A stretch of 34,346 bases of DNA from Bacteroidales bacterium (GCA_021738485.1 JAIPBX010000023.1:1-34346); one strand, 5' to 3'. Shown: positions 9,063 through 18,288, numbered from the stretch's first letter. Notes: generated from the sequence alone by a model not told the origin. Program-made: numbers and translations.

Positions 9063-9259
9063 TATCCCCGATTTTTACAATTTTTTTTATTAAAAACTAT
9101 TCCGCCTAGTATGACCTTTTCTTCAATCTTACTGAAATGCAAATTTATATGCAATCTAAATAAATTCTTACATTTTTGTTAGTCAACCACATAGCCCTGT
9201 TTTAATATCTCAACATCCTTATTGTTTGCTATATATAATACTCAATATCAAGTACTTAT

Positions 9260-9277
9260 TTTATATCCAGATATAAA
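9260..9277. promoter_or_regulatory. Candidate operator: inverted repeat TTTATATC-CA-GATATAAA
   Basis: Perfect 8-bp arms with 2-bp spacer in the 330-bp divergent intergenic region between the Rieske/cytb and psrABC-like units. Confidence 0.35.
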
Positions 9278-9309
9278 TATACCTATTTCTGTATTTAATC
9301 ACAACTCTG

Positions 9310-9317
9310 TATTTTTG
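9310..9317 (+). promoter_or_regulatory. Candidate -7 element TATTTTTG upstream of the psrA-like gene
   Basis: Matches TAnnTTTG, ~75 bp upstream of ATG 9393; -33 box not clear. Confidence 0.3.
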
Positions 9318-9392
9318 TGAATTGTAAGACATAGATAGTATTTAAATACATCTGTACAAATATAGTTAACAATTTATATAAGCTATAATAAA

Positions 9393-11642
9393 ATGAAAAC
9401 GAGAAGGGATTTCATAAAAATATCAGCACTTGGGGCCGGGGGACTTGCTGCGGCTGGAGGGGCTTATAAATGGGCTAAAGGCTCGGAGATTATGGATAAG
9501 CTTTCAGGAGAAGCGGCTGATAAAAACCTGAAACTTAACAGGTACCCCACCTATTGCGAAGTGTGCTTTTGGAAGTGTGCAGGATGGACTCATACTGATG
9601 ACTCAGGAAACATCATCAAAATTATCGGAAATGATGATGACCCGCACAGCAACGGAAGAATGTGCCCGCGTGGAACCGGTGGTATAGGAATGTATTATGA
9701 CGAGGATCGTCTGAAGACACCTCTGATACGCACCACAAAAAATGGGAAGCAGACCTTCCGAAAGGCCTCCTGGGATGAAGCTCTGGAAGTCGTAGCTAAA
9801 AACTTTAATAAAATCAAACAAAAATACGGTCCCGAGGCTGTGGCCGGATTTTTCCACGGATCACCGGGTTCTCATCTGGGACATACCCTGCATGCTTTTG
9901 GCTCACACACCGAAGCTCATCCATCCTATGCCCAATGTCGCGGACCGCGTGAAGTGGGCTTTGCCGCCACTTTCGGCAGCGGTGTGGGATCGCCTGAACC
10001 CACAGATATCAGAGATACCAAATGCATGGTTCTGATAGGTTCGCATATCGGCGAAAACATGCACAATGGACAAGTCCAGGAAATGGCTGATGCAATAGAT
10101 AAAGGAGCTTCGATTATCACGGTGGATCCACGGTTCTCGACAGCTGCCAGTAAATCAAAATTCTGGTTACCCATCAAACCATCCACGGATATCGCTCTTC
10201 TGATGGCCTGGATTCATGTGATCATCAACGATGAGCTATATGATAAAAAATACGTTGAACAGTATGCCTATGGCTTTAAAGAGCTGAAAGAACACGTAAA
10301 AAAAATGACACCGGAATGGGCTTACGGTATTACAACCATTGAACCCTCATTAATCCGGAAGACCGCTTATGAAATGGCCGCAGCATCGCCGGCAGCCATT
10401 ATTCACCCAGGGCGGCATGCTACATGGTATGGCGATGACACCCAGCGCGAACGAGCTATTGCAATTCTCAATGCATTGCTGGGAACATGGGGAAGACGTG
10501 GCGGATTCTATTTTAAGGAAGCAATGAGCTTACCTAAATATCCCACACCTGAGCCGCCGAAACCAAAATGGGACTGGAAAGATATTCACGGCGATAAATA
10601 TCCTCTGGCAGCACTGCCCGTATCCAATGCCCTGGTGGAGGCTACCATTGCTGAAAATAAACCAAAGCATCAAATCAGAAGCTGGTTAGTAGCAGGGACA
10701 AATCTGCCATTAACCTTGCCAAATAAGGAGCAAACATTAAAAGCTATACAGGAGCTGGAATTCATGGTGGTGGTAGATACCATGCCTATGGAGGTGACAG
10801 GATATGCTGATGTGGTGCTTCCCGAATGTACTTACCTTGAACGCTATGATTACATTCGAACCTCGCCCCATCGCGAACCCAACATAGCCTTGAGGATGCC
10901 GGCAACAAATCCTAAATACGAGAGCAAACCGGCCTGGTGGATTGCTAAAAAACTGGGTGAAAAATTAGGACTGGAAAAATATTTCCCCTGGAAAGATATC
11001 GAGGAAGTATTGGACTGGCAATTGTATCAGGTAGGTTCTTCACTGGAAGAAATGCAAAAAGTAGGGGTGAAAAAGTTTGAACGGGCTTACGGAGCGCCCT
11101 ACCTCAAGCAAGGAGAAGATTATGAATTCTATACGAACTCGGGTAAAATCGAGTTGTATTCTACTGAAATGGAGAATGCCGGTTTCGACCCGATGCCCTC
11201 TTTCACCCAGCATGAGGAACCACCCAAGGATTTTTACCGGTTGATATACGGTCGTACACCCGCGCATACTTTTAGCCGCACGGCCAACAATCCCAATCTG
11301 GTTGATTTGAAAGCCGAACCATTACTGTGGATTAATCCCAAGGTAGCTAGCATTTGGGGAATTAAAAACGAACAATATATCTGGTTGAAAAACCAGGATG
11401 ATAAAATTACTCAGTTCCCGGTGAAGGTGAGAGTCACCGAACGAATTCGCTGGGATTCAGTTTTTATGCCTCATGGATTCGGGCATAGCAATAAGCGTCT
11501 GAGCCGGGCCTACGGTAAAGGCGCAAGTGATGCAGAGTTGATAACAAATGTAAACGTAGACCCGGTAATGGGGGGAACAGGCATGCGTGCCAATTTTGTG
11601 ACCTTCCTGACCGAAGAACCAAAAACGGAGACTAGATCATGA
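9393..11642 (+). CDS. Tat-exported molybdopterin oxidoreductase, PsrA/PhsA-like catalytic subunit
   Basis: Tat signal TRRDFIKISALGAGGLAAAGG; [4Fe-4S] motif CEVCFWKC..GRMC; MPRGTGG-type loop (CPRGTGGIGMYY); candidate Mo-ligand Cys in SYAQCRGPREVG (codon 9936-9938); C-terminal RIYGR-like domain. Substrate not determinable. Confidence 0.9.
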   Translation: MKTRRDFIKISALGAGGLAAAGGAYKWAKGSEIMDKLSGEAADKNLKLNRYPTYCEVCFWKCAGWTHTDDSGNIIKIIGNDDDPHSNGRMCPRGTGGIGMYYDEDRLKTPLIRTTKNGKQTFRKASWDEALEVVAKNFNKIKQKYGPEAVAGFFHGSPGSHLGHTLHAFGSHTEAHPSYAQCRGPREVGFAATFGSGVGSPEPTDIRDTKCMVLIGSHIGENMHNGQVQEMADAIDKGASIITVDPRFSTAASKSKFWLPIKPSTDIALLMAWIHVIINDELYDKKYVEQYAYGFKELKEHVKKMTPEWAYGITTIEPSLIRKTAYEMAAASPAAIIHPGRHATWYGDDTQRERAIAILNALLGTWGRRGGFYFKEAMSLPKYPTPEPPKPKWDWKDIHGDKYPLAALPVSNALVEATIAENKPKHQIRSWLVAGTNLPLTLPNKEQTLKAIQELEFMVVVDTMPMEVTGYADVVLPECTYLERYDYIRTSPHREPNIALRMPATNPKYESKPAWWIAKKLGEKLGLEKYFPWKDIEEVLDWQLYQVGSSLEEMQKVGVKKFERAYGAPYLKQGEDYEFYTNSGKIELYSTEMENAGFDPMPSFTQHEEPPKDFYRLIYGRTPAHTFSRTANNPNLVDLKAEPLLWINPKVASIWGIKNEQYIWLKNQDDKITQFPVKVRVTERIRWDSVFMPHGFGHSNKRLSRAYGKGASDAELITNVNVDPVMGGTGMRANFVTFLTEEPKTETRS

Positions 11643-12172
11643 GATATGCAATGGCTATAGACACCAATAAATGTGTCGGATGTGCAGACTGCGTAGTTGC
11701 CTGTCAGACGGAAAATAATGTACCTGTAGGATATGCCCGCGATTGGATTGCGGAAATCGTAGCTGGTACCTATCCGAATGTAGAATTGGAAATTCGTTCG
11801 GAACGATGTAATCACTGTGATAACCCCCCATGCGTGAGGGCTTGCCCAACGGGAGCGAGCCATGTGGTGGAAGGAGGCATTGTCAAGGTGACTCCCGAAG
11901 AATGTATTGGTTGCGGCGCCTGTATTCAATCCTGCCCTTACGATGCTCGCTTTTCACATCCCGACGGATATGTCGATAAATGTACTTTCTGCGATCATCG
12001 CGTCAAAAAAGGTCAGGACCCTGCCTGCGTAGCAGTTTGCCCGACGAAATGCATGTACTTTGGAGACCTGGACGATCCCAGCAGTGATGTATCAGAGGCT
12101 ATGAAAAACAGGAAATATAAAGCCCTTGCTCCAGAGGCAGGTACCGATCCTCATATTTTTTATTTAATGTAA
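11639..12172 (+). CDS. 4x[4Fe-4S] ferredoxin electron-transfer subunit, PsrB-like
   Basis: Four cysteine clusters: CVGCADCVVAC, CNHCDNPPCVRAC, CIGCGACIQSC, CTFCDHRVKKGQDPACVAVC; ATGA overlap with upstream gene. Confidence 0.93.
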   Translation: MRYAMAIDTNKCVGCADCVVACQTENNVPVGYARDWIAEIVAGTYPNVELEIRSERCNHCDNPPCVRACPTGASHVVEGGIVKVTPEECIGCGACIQSCPYDARFSHPDGYVDKCTFCDHRVKKGQDPACVAVCPTKCMYFGDLDDPSSDVSEAMKNRKYKALAPEAGTDPHIFYLM

Positions 12173-12191
12173 TCAAAAATTTGAAATAACC

Positions 12192-13133
12192 ATGACAGAA
12201 GAACTTTTGACAAGCGGCAGGATGAATCCCAACATCGATCCGTATCTGAATATTTGGCACTGGCATATTCCGGTTTATCTTTTCCTGGGAGGATTGGCCG
12301 CCGGAATTCTTTTCTTTGCCGCTTATTACACCATCACCGGTAAAGAGAAGCAAATGCCGACCACTGTTAAATGGGCTACTTTTATTGTACCGGCAGCGTT
12401 AATAATCGGTCTGATAGCTCTATTTCTGGATTTAAAACACCAGATGTATTTCTGGCGGCTGTACACTACAGTCAGGCTGGAATCTCCGATGTCCTGGGGC
12501 GCCTGGACCCTGATGCTTATCACACCGCTTAGTATCATCTGGGTGGCTACTTATATGAAAGAAGTAGTCCCTGGTTGGCAATGGAAATGGAAGTTTCTGG
12601 ACACCGCGGAGACCTGGATCATTAAAAATAAAAAAGGGCTGGCATGGGCGCTGATTGTGCTGGCTGTTATTCTGGGTATCTATACGGGTATCCTCCTTTC
12701 GGCCTTTAATGCCCGACCGCTATGGAACGTATCCATTCTTGGACCACTATTTTTGGTATCCGGATTATCGACCGGTGCAGCAGTCATTATCTGGATGACC
12801 AAAAACCATCATGAACGCAAAATCATGAGCCGCATCGACATCCTTTTGATAATCATTGAGCTCTTCCTGGTGACGCATATGATTATGGGATTCCTCGCCG
12901 GCTCGGAAGTTAAAATAGCCACGGCTCAGCTTTTCCTTGGCGGGCAATTTACCGTTTCATTCTGGGTATTCTTCGTAATACTTGGATTGGTCTTCCCCTT
13001 GGTTTTGGAAACATTAGAGCTCAGAGGTTTTAAAATTCCAGTGGCAGTTCCGGCTATACTGATACTTTTCGGCGGATTGGTATTCCGTTTCATTATAGTA
13101 GAAGCAGGGCAGTTTACAAGATATTTGTATTAA
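12192..13133 (+). CDS. NrfD/PsrC-family integral membrane quinone-interacting subunit
   Basis: WHIPVYLFLGGLAAGILFFAAYYTITGK NrfD signature and multiple TM helices, immediately after the ferredoxin subunit. Confidence 0.9.
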   Translation: MTEELLTSGRMNPNIDPYLNIWHWHIPVYLFLGGLAAGILFFAAYYTITGKEKQMPTTVKWATFIVPAALIIGLIALFLDLKHQMYFWRLYTTVRLESPMSWGAWTLMLITPLSIIWVATYMKEVVPGWQWKWKFLDTAETWIIKNKKGLAWALIVLAVILGIYTGILLSAFNARPLWNVSILGPLFLVSGLSTGAAVIIWMTKNHHERKIMSRIDILLIIIELFLVTHMIMGFLAGSEVKIATAQLFLGGQFTVSFWVFFVILGLVFPLVLETLELRGFKIPVAVPAILILFGGLVFRFIIVEAGQFTRYLY

Positions 13134-13151
13134 TCAAAAAGAACTTAACTT

Positions 13152-13670
13152 ATGAACGACAAAAGCAATAAATACATCAGTCCGTACCTGGGAGGCTTTT
13201 TATTGGGCCTTCTATTGCTGGTTACCTTTTTCATTACTGGACGAGGACTAGGAGCCAGTGGTGCAACAAAATCAACAGTAGTTACAGTAGTGGATGCGGT
13301 ATCGCACTCCCACGCCACTGAATCAGCATACTACAGCAAATTCATCAGTGACGATAAGCATCCTATGAATACATGGCTCACATTTGAAGTCTTGGGCATC
13401 CTGGCCGGCGCCTTTTTATCAGGGGCTTTAGCCGGAAGGGTGCGTTTCAAAACCGAACACTCCCCCAAAATAACAAGCAAAACCCGGTTGCTGGCGGCAG
13501 CTGGAGGAGGTATTCTCTTCGGGTTTGGCTCTCAGTTGGGCCGGGGGTGCACAAGCGGCGCAGCTTTAAGTGGGATGGCCACGCTTTCAACAGCCGGTTT
13601 TGTGACCATGCTGGCCATTTTCGGGACCGGCTTTATTGTTGCCTATTTCTTCCGAAAACTATGGATATAA
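13152..13670 (+). CDS. YeeE/YedE-family sulfur transport protein (half-size)
   Basis: GSQLGRGCTSGAALSGMATLS motif and TM helices; 172 aa. Confidence 0.85.
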   Translation: MNDKSNKYISPYLGGFLLGLLLLVTFFITGRGLGASGATKSTVVTVVDAVSHSHATESAYYSKFISDDKHPMNTWLTFEVLGILAGAFLSGALAGRVRFKTEHSPKITSKTRLLAAAGGGILFGFGSQLGRGCTSGAALSGMATLSTAGFVTMLAIFGTGFIVAYFFRKLWI

Positions 13671-13699
13671 TTATTGTGAATGACTAAAAAAATTTAATA

Positions 13700-14296
13700 A
13701 TGGGACCACTCATACCACAAGAAATAATTGACCCGCAATGGAACAGTGTCATTGCTTTGCTTATAGGGATGGCTTTTGGGTTCATCCTGGAATCATCCGG
13801 GTTCTCATCTTCAAGAAAATTAGCCGGCGTGTTTTATGGTTATGATTTCGTCGTTTTAAAGGTTTTCTTTACGGCAGCCATAACCGCAGCACTGGGATTG
13901 TATTACTTCGATTATGCCGGCTGGATCGACGGGGATTTACTCTACATTAATCCTACGTATCTTACGGGAGCTATAGCCGGAGGAGTAGTCATGGGAATAG
14001 GTTTCGTACTCGGCGGCTTTTGTCCCGGAACCAGTACCTGTGCTGCCGCAATAGGAAAAATTGACGGTTGGGTATTTTGGGGAGGAATGCTTGTCGGCGT
14101 GTTCATTTTCTCCGAATTCTTCCCATTGCTCCAGGAAGCATATACCAGTAATGCTTTGGGACCAATCAGGGTATATGAGTCGCTAGGCCTTAACGCTTCA
14201 ACTTTCATCATGATATTAATTGTCGTTGCCCTGGCGGCCTTTTATGTAGCTTCAATGATTCAGAAAAAAATCAGACCTAAAAGAGTAGAATTTTAA
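13700..14296 (+). CDS. YeeE/YedE-family sulfur transport protein (half-size)
   Basis: GFILESSGFSSSRKLAGVFYGYDFVVLKVFFTA and GGFCPGTSTCAAAIGKIDG motifs; 198 aa. Confidence 0.87.
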   Translation: MGPLIPQEIIDPQWNSVIALLIGMAFGFILESSGFSSSRKLAGVFYGYDFVVLKVFFTAAITAALGLYYFDYAGWIDGDLLYINPTYLTGAIAGGVVMGIGFVLGGFCPGTSTCAAAIGKIDGWVFWGGMLVGVFIFSEFFPLLQEAYTSNALGPIRVYESLGLNASTFIMILIVVALAAFYVASMIQKKIRPKRVEF

Positions 14297-14306
14297 AAAT
14301 ATTATT

Positions 14307-14921
14307 ATGAATACACGGTATATCATATTGGCAATACTTCTTCTTGCCCTGGGCGCCGGAACAATGATTCTCCCGGACAAAGCAGAAAAAGAAGAGCTGC
14401 CGGCCGAAAGATTATTACTGGACATAACCAGCGACACCCGATTCAAAGAGCCAATTTTTGTGGCACAAAAAATCATAGAAAAAGACCCTGTATATACACT
14501 AATTGATGTACGAACTTCAGATCAATATAACGAGTTTCATTTGCCGGGAACCATTAATATTCCTTTGAAGGAGTTTAACAATCCCGAATATCAGGGTTAT
14601 CTGGACCGAGAGGTAAAGAATAACATATTTATATCCAATGGAAGTTTAAAAGCTGATCAGGCATGGTTTCTTTGCCGCAGGAAGGGATATGAAAACAATT
14701 ATGTGATGCAGGGAGGTCTGAACCAGTGGGTCGAAAATATCCTTCGCCCGACTCCTCCGCCTGCAACTGCATCAAAAGCTGCCTTTGAAGAATACAACAG
14801 ATGCAAAGCTGCCAGCCTGTACTTTGGTGGCGGCTCAATGGATATAAGCACAGAGGTTAGAAAAGAAGAGTTACCGGTCAAACGAAAGAAAAAAGAGCGG
14901 AAAGTGGCCGGAGGATGTTAA
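14307..14921 (+). CDS. Membrane-anchored rhodanese-like protein lacking the catalytic Cys, with C-terminal KRKKKERKVAGGC tail
   Basis: N-terminal TM; VYTLIDVRTSDQYNEFHLPGTINIPL; catalytic loop FISNGSLKADQAWFL has Ser at the Cys position; tail ends in GGC-stop. Confidence 0.88.
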   Translation: MNTRYIILAILLLALGAGTMILPDKAEKEELPAERLLLDITSDTRFKEPIFVAQKIIEKDPVYTLIDVRTSDQYNEFHLPGTINIPLKEFNNPEYQGYLDREVKNNIFISNGSLKADQAWFLCRRKGYENNYVMQGGLNQWVENILRPTPPPATASKAAFEEYNRCKAASLYFGGGSMDISTEVRKEELPVKRKKKERKVAGGC

Positions 14922-14940
14922 TCGATAAAATAAATGAATC

Positions 14941-15573
14941 ATGAAAAAAATAAATAATCTGATAGCAGGAGCTATAGCTTTCGTTGCGGTAATATTTATT
15001 GCGATGATTAGTATTAATCAACCCGAGCATCCTTACGAACTTAGTATTGATGAAGCCTTGGATACTACTCTGACGATGACCGAAATGGAAGTATTCCCGG
15101 AAGATGTTCCCATGATGCTGGAAGACTCCACTTCCAATCATGTTTTTATAGATGTGAGGAATCCCGGTGAATTTGTAAAAGGACATATCGAGGGAGCAAA
15201 AAATATCCCTGTCAACAGTATTCTTCAGGAGAGCAGTCTTGAATTTTTCCGGGAAAAAGATTCGGCCACAACGGCTATCCTTTATGGAAAAGACCAAATA
15301 CAGGCCAATGCCCCATGGATGTTGTTAACTCAACTTGGCTTTAATAATATTAAGGTGATGAAGGGAGGCTATGATTATTATTCAACCCATTCGCTGGATA
15401 TCTATGATATGCCCGCTATACCTGAATATATGATTGAGGAACCAATGTATGATTATCAACAGGTCGTGGAAGAAACACCAGGGATTGGAGATGTAAAAGT
15501 AAAAACTGAAGGACCTGAAAAAGTAGTCCCCAAGCGTAAGAAAAAAGAACGTAAGGTTGAAGGAGGCTGTTAG
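14941..15573 (+). CDS. Membrane-anchored rhodanese-like protein lacking the catalytic Cys, with C-terminal KRKKKERKVEGGC tail
   Basis: N-terminal TM; HVFIDVRNPGEFVKGHIEGAKNIPV; catalytic loop ILYGKDQIQANAPWML has Gly at the Cys position; tail ends in GGC-stop. Confidence 0.88.
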   Translation: MKKINNLIAGAIAFVAVIFIAMISINQPEHPYELSIDEALDTTLTMTEMEVFPEDVPMMLEDSTSNHVFIDVRNPGEFVKGHIEGAKNIPVNSILQESSLEFFREKDSATTAILYGKDQIQANAPWMLLTQLGFNNIKVMKGGYDYYSTHSLDIYDMPAIPEYMIEEPMYDYQQVVEETPGIGDVKVKTEGPEKVVPKRKKKERKVEGGC

Positions 15574-15671
15574 GTCAAAAGAAAGAGTAGTGACGGTAAA
15601 AATAAGATCGATAAAGCAATTTAACCGTTAGCCGAGTTTAGTCTATACAAAATTTTATAACTAAATTGATG

Positions 15672-15706
15672 AAAAAAGCTGTGTCGGTAGGACACAGCTT
15701 TTTTTG
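15672..15706. terminator. Rho-independent (possibly bidirectional) terminator
   Basis: Perfect 14-bp arms AAAAAAGCTGTGTC (15672-15685) / GACACAGCTTTTTT (15691-15704), GGTAG loop, T-rich 3' side. Confidence 0.9.
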
Positions 15707-15873
15707 TTACTATATATTAGTTAAATCTTTGATAAAAAATTTAGAACCGAACTTATTGAATTGCTACAAAAACTCCACTTTATCAACTAAAAAGGCTGAT
15801 TAGTTTCCTAAAATGAATTTTTGCAATAAAATACCATTATTATGGCTTTTTTATAATTTTGTTTTTCTAAACC

Positions 15874-16731
15874 ATGGCTGAAAAAATATCAACAAAAAAG
15901 AACAAGAAGCGCCGGCAGGATGATAACAAAATGGGCTTCTGGGACCACCTGGAGGAGCTGCGTTGGCATCTCTTCCGCTCTTTTATCGCAATATTTGTGC
16001 TTGCGATAGGAGCTTTTTTAGCGCGTCATATTATTTTTGACCTCATCATTCTTGCTCCCAAAAGTCCTGACTTTATTACCAACCGCTTCTTTTGCTCTTT
16101 AGCCGAATATACCTCAATGAATGTGCTGTGCATTAATGACACAACTCTGGAAGTTGTCAACCTGAAAATGTCAGGGCAGTTTCTGATTCATCTTTATGTT
16201 TCCATCATTACCGGAGTTATCGTGGCAATTCCTTACATTATCGCAGAAATCTGGGCATTTATCAGACCCGCTTTGTATCCGAATGAAAAAAAACATTCAA
16301 CCGGTGCCATTTTTGTTACTTCATTTTTATTTCTTGTGGGTATTCTTTTCAGTTATTTCCTCATTGTACCACTAACCGTGAACTTCCTCGGCTCATACCA
16401 GGTGAGCGATACGGTTCAAAACACCATTTCACTGAGCTCTTATATCGGTACGGTGGTATCGCTTACCTTTGCCGTAGGATTGGTTTTTGAAATGCCCGTT
16501 TTTGTTTATTTCCTGACAAAAGTAGGAATGCTTACGCCTCAATTTATGAGGAGAAACAGAAAATACATGATAGTTATCATCCTGGTTTTAGCGGCGATTA
16601 TTACACCGGCGGATATATTCAGTCAGATATTAATATCGATTCCTTTGTTTGGTCTTTACGAGTTTAGCATAATTATTTCCCAAAGACTCTATAACAAACA
16701 AATGGAGGAGGAGGCCCCGGAGGCAATGTAA
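15874..16731 (+). CDS. tatC: Twin-arginine translocase subunit TatC
   Basis: MGFWDHLEELRWHLFRSFIAI, AEIWAFIRPALYPNEKK, FVYFLTKVGMLTPQFMRRNRKYMIVIILVLAAIITPADIFSQ - canonical TatC motifs. Confidence 0.96.
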   Translation: MAEKISTKKNKKRRQDDNKMGFWDHLEELRWHLFRSFIAIFVLAIGAFLARHIIFDLIILAPKSPDFITNRFFCSLAEYTSMNVLCINDTTLEVVNLKMSGQFLIHLYVSIITGVIVAIPYIIAEIWAFIRPALYPNEKKHSTGAIFVTSFLFLVGILFSYFLIVPLTVNFLGSYQVSDTVQNTISLSSYIGTVVSLTFAVGLVFEMPVFVYFLTKVGMLTPQFMRRNRKYMIVIILVLAAIITPADIFSQILISIPLFGLYEFSIIISQRLYNKQMEEEAPEAM

Positions 16732-16840
16732 GGGAGTTGTGGAAATTGACAACCGGGTCACTCATGACGTAATGATTCAATATTTGAAATGATCTGTAAC
16801 CAAACTGAATTTACTGCGTCAAAACCAAAAAAGAAATATT

Positions 16841-17287
16841 ATGAGCCAATCGAGATTGTACAGAGAAACATCAAACCAGGTAATCGGTGGAGTTTGTTCA
16901 GGTTTGGGAACCTACCTCAACATCGATCCTGTTATTGTCCGCATCATATTTGTGCTGCTGGCAATATTTGGCGGGGGAGGGTTAATTATCTATATTTTGC
17001 TTTGGATCTTCGTCCCTGCAAGAGATTCATATGCTTATTACCAAAATGCGAATGATAATATGGAACAGCCTCCACCAAACGAAGAGCAACAGCATCAACC
17101 TGTAATGGATCCCTCTCGCGGGAGCCTGTTAGCAGGCCTCATTTTAATCACATTCGGGGCTATCTTTTTAGTAGACCGCTTTGTACCGGCTATTGATTTT
17201 GCCGATCTTTGGCCGCTACTGCTTATTGTGGCCGGAGTATTATTGTTAAGAAACCATTTTACACACGATAAAAACGAAGAGCAATGA
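16841..17287 (+). CDS. PspC-domain membrane protein
   Basis: SRLYRETSNQVIGGVCSGLGTYLNIDPVIVRIIFVLLAIFGGGGLIIYILLWIFVP is a PspC domain; C-terminal DUF5668-like TM segments. Confidence 0.9.
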   Translation: MSQSRLYRETSNQVIGGVCSGLGTYLNIDPVIVRIIFVLLAIFGGGGLIIYILLWIFVPARDSYAYYQNANDNMEQPPPNEEQQHQPVMDPSRGSLLAGLILITFGAIFLVDRFVPAIDFADLWPLLLIVAGVLLLRNHFTHDKNEEQ

Positions 17288-18237
17288 GTTATAAAAAAAT
17301 TTTCTGGGGTGTTATCCTGATTCTTATCGGATCACTGTTTATATTGAAAAATTTAGGCTTGATCTATTTCGACTGGGGAATGATATTAAGTATGTGGCCA
17401 TTAGTGCTGATTCTTTGGGGCATCTCTATCCTGCCCTTTAAAAGCGGTATAAAGCTGATCCTATCTCTGGCTTCCATAGTTATAGCCTTCCTTGTCGTCA
17501 ACAGATATGAGGAAAGGGTCTATGACGGTTATGGCCTGTGGGATAAAGGCATAGAGTTCAATTTTGACGGCGACCGTAACTGGGAAGATAAAGAATACAA
17601 TACCTACCAATGGGAACAGGATCAAAAACTAACGGCCGAATATAAAGACAAAAAACATGCTTCGCTTAATTTTAATGCCGGGGCAGGTGAATTTGTTATA
17701 TCCGAATCCTCCGAGGATTACCTCGCTACCTTTCTCCGCAAAGGGGAAGGCGGAAAATATTCAATGACAACGCAGACGGAGGAAAATCGTCAAAAAATCG
17801 ATTTCAAATTAAAAACAAAGACATGGTCCACTGATAAGACCGTCGAAAATAAGGTGAATCTTATCCTCCATCCTGCTCCGCTATGGGATTTTGATTTTGA
17901 TGTGGGGGCCGCTAAAATTGATTTTGATTTATCCTCACTGCGCACCAAACTCGTTGATATAGATGGTGGCGCTTCATCGATATACTTAAAACTGGGCGAC
18001 CGGCATAACAAAACCCGCGTTGAAGTAGATGCAGGTGCCTCGGAAGTAAACATCAAAATCCCCGAAGGTAGCGGCTGTCGCGTAAAAACATCTACTTTTC
18101 TTTCAGGAAAATCGCTTTCCGGCTTTAATAAAATGGATAACGGCGATTATGTGACAGAAGGCTACGAACAAGCGGATAAAAAAATTGAAATAAAAGTGCA
18201 GGCAGCAATATCTGACATTAATATTTCGCGGTATTAA
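17284..18237 (+). CDS. LiaF-like / toastrack-domain membrane protein
   Basis: N-terminal paired TM (GVILILIGSLFILKNLGLIYF...LWPLVLILWGISIL) and beta-helical C-terminus; ATGA overlap with the PspC gene. Confidence 0.75.
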   Translation: MSYKKIFWGVILILIGSLFILKNLGLIYFDWGMILSMWPLVLILWGISILPFKSGIKLILSLASIVIAFLVVNRYEERVYDGYGLWDKGIEFNFDGDRNWEDKEYNTYQWEQDQKLTAEYKDKKHASLNFNAGAGEFVISESSEDYLATFLRKGEGGKYSMTTQTEENRQKIDFKLKTKTWSTDKTVENKVNLILHPAPLWDFDFDVGAAKIDFDLSSLRTKLVDIDGGASSIYLKLGDRHNKTRVEVDAGASEVNIKIPEGSGCRVKTSTFLSGKSLSGFNKMDNGDYVTEGYEQADKKIEIKVQAAISDINISRY

Positions 18238-18288
18238 AAAAAATTCCCTCAACCCAGGGTTTATCAAAGCACTCTTTTTATAAAATGG

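Noticed and set aside
15854-15861. TAATTTTG promoter-like box before tatC
   Set aside because: Matches the -7 consensus but no -33 motif at suitable spacing; too AT-rich a context to call confidently.
16732-16840. Possible tRNA or ncRNA between tatC and the PspC gene
   Set aside because: No cloverleaf-compatible arms or T-loop consensus seen.
16789-17055. 88-aa ORF overlapping the PspC gene
   Set aside because: Out-of-frame overlap with a clear PspC domain; no recognisable motif.
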